Assembly (NCBI GenBank): GCA_046331665.1
Contig: JAXLQK010000027.1
Coordinates: 20,734 to 84,733, forward strand
Length of the DNA stretch: 64,000 nucleotides
Direction: 5' to 3'
Origin: CAWBAT01 sp046331665
Lineage (GTDB): Bacteria > Acidobacteriota > Terriglobia > Versatilivoradales > Versatilivoraceae
Part shown: positions 63,980 to 64,000 of the stretch, piece by piece
Position numbering within the stretch: the stretch's first letter is position 1
How the letters are laid out: each line of letters begins with the position of its first letter
Made by a program: the position numbers and the translations under genes
Notes under the pieces: generated by a model
What the model saw: only the letters and a program-made list of their open reading frames with translations
Databases searched by the model: none
What the model was told of the DNA's origin: nothing

Positions 63980-64000
63980 TCCCTTCAGTTGAATTGTTTG

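Noticed and set aside
1..64000. tRNA, rRNA, CRISPR or phage features
   Set aside because: No T-loop-like GGTTCRANNCC context, repeat-spacer pattern, integrase or transposase was noticed on either strand; a covariance-model search would be decisive.

Overview
The window most resembles a chromosomal contig from a member of the Acidobacteriota, probably metagenome-derived. The main clues are three paralogous secreted VWA proteins of the 'VWFA-related acidobacterial' type, a transmembrane Ser/Thr kinase fused to TPRs, an unusual large TonB-like energy transducer, a SpoIVB-type (S55) secreted protein and a TMTC-like TPR membrane protein. I see no rRNA, tRNA, CRISPR array, phage module or insertion sequence. 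The assignment is inferred from gene families, not from a marker-gene tree.

Layout. 1-8.2 kb (minus strand): partial lpxD, a large radical-SAM protein of the tetraether-lipid-synthase (Tes/MJ0619) type, a PabB-PabC fusion, a UbiD decarboxylase and a secreted beta-helix protein. 8.9-16 kb: small secreted and zinc-ribbon proteins, an M23 peptidase, an orphan Dpp-like permease pair, a SirB1 protein and altronate dehydratase. 16-25.7 kb: hairpin repeats, a kinase-TPR receptor, mutY, trxA, a GT39-like glycosyltransferase, a degenerate alpha/beta hydrolase and a frameshifted mobA. 25.8-35.1 kb: S55 protein, beta-propeller protein, trmL, an unknown secreted protein, two VWA proteins and a tail-anchored pseudo-receiver. 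35.3-40.4 kb: an ileS-lspA-lgt-rluD operon. 40.8-45.2 kb: TonB-like transducer, CPBP protease, LolA-like protein, third VWA protein. 45.4-49.8 kb: thiolase, 3-hydroxyacyl-CoA dehydrogenase, zinc-ribbon TPR protein, recA. 50-56.8 kb: two broken glycosyltransferase-like membrane proteins and an ABC exporter with a broken TPR protein. 57-58.7 kb: three tandem type IV pilins. 59-64 kb: O-antigen-ligase-like protein, TMTC-like protein and a methyltransferase.

The common thread is the cell envelope: lipid A (lpxD), possibly membrane-spanning lipids (Tes-like), lipoprotein maturation (lgt, lspA), TonB energy transfer, surface glycans and pili. The most notable items are the Tes-like radical-SAM enzyme, the tail-anchored receiver that lacks its phospho-acceptor Asp, and the TonB-like protein with a threefold cytoplasmic repeat.

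Quality warning. At least eight genes are broken by small indels, clustered at 25.2 kb, 29.5-32.6 kb and 50.9-54.3 kb, while long genes elsewhere are intact. In several I could follow the conserved protein across reading frames. This looks more like locally poor consensus sequence than real gene decay, so those gene boundaries are reconstructions.
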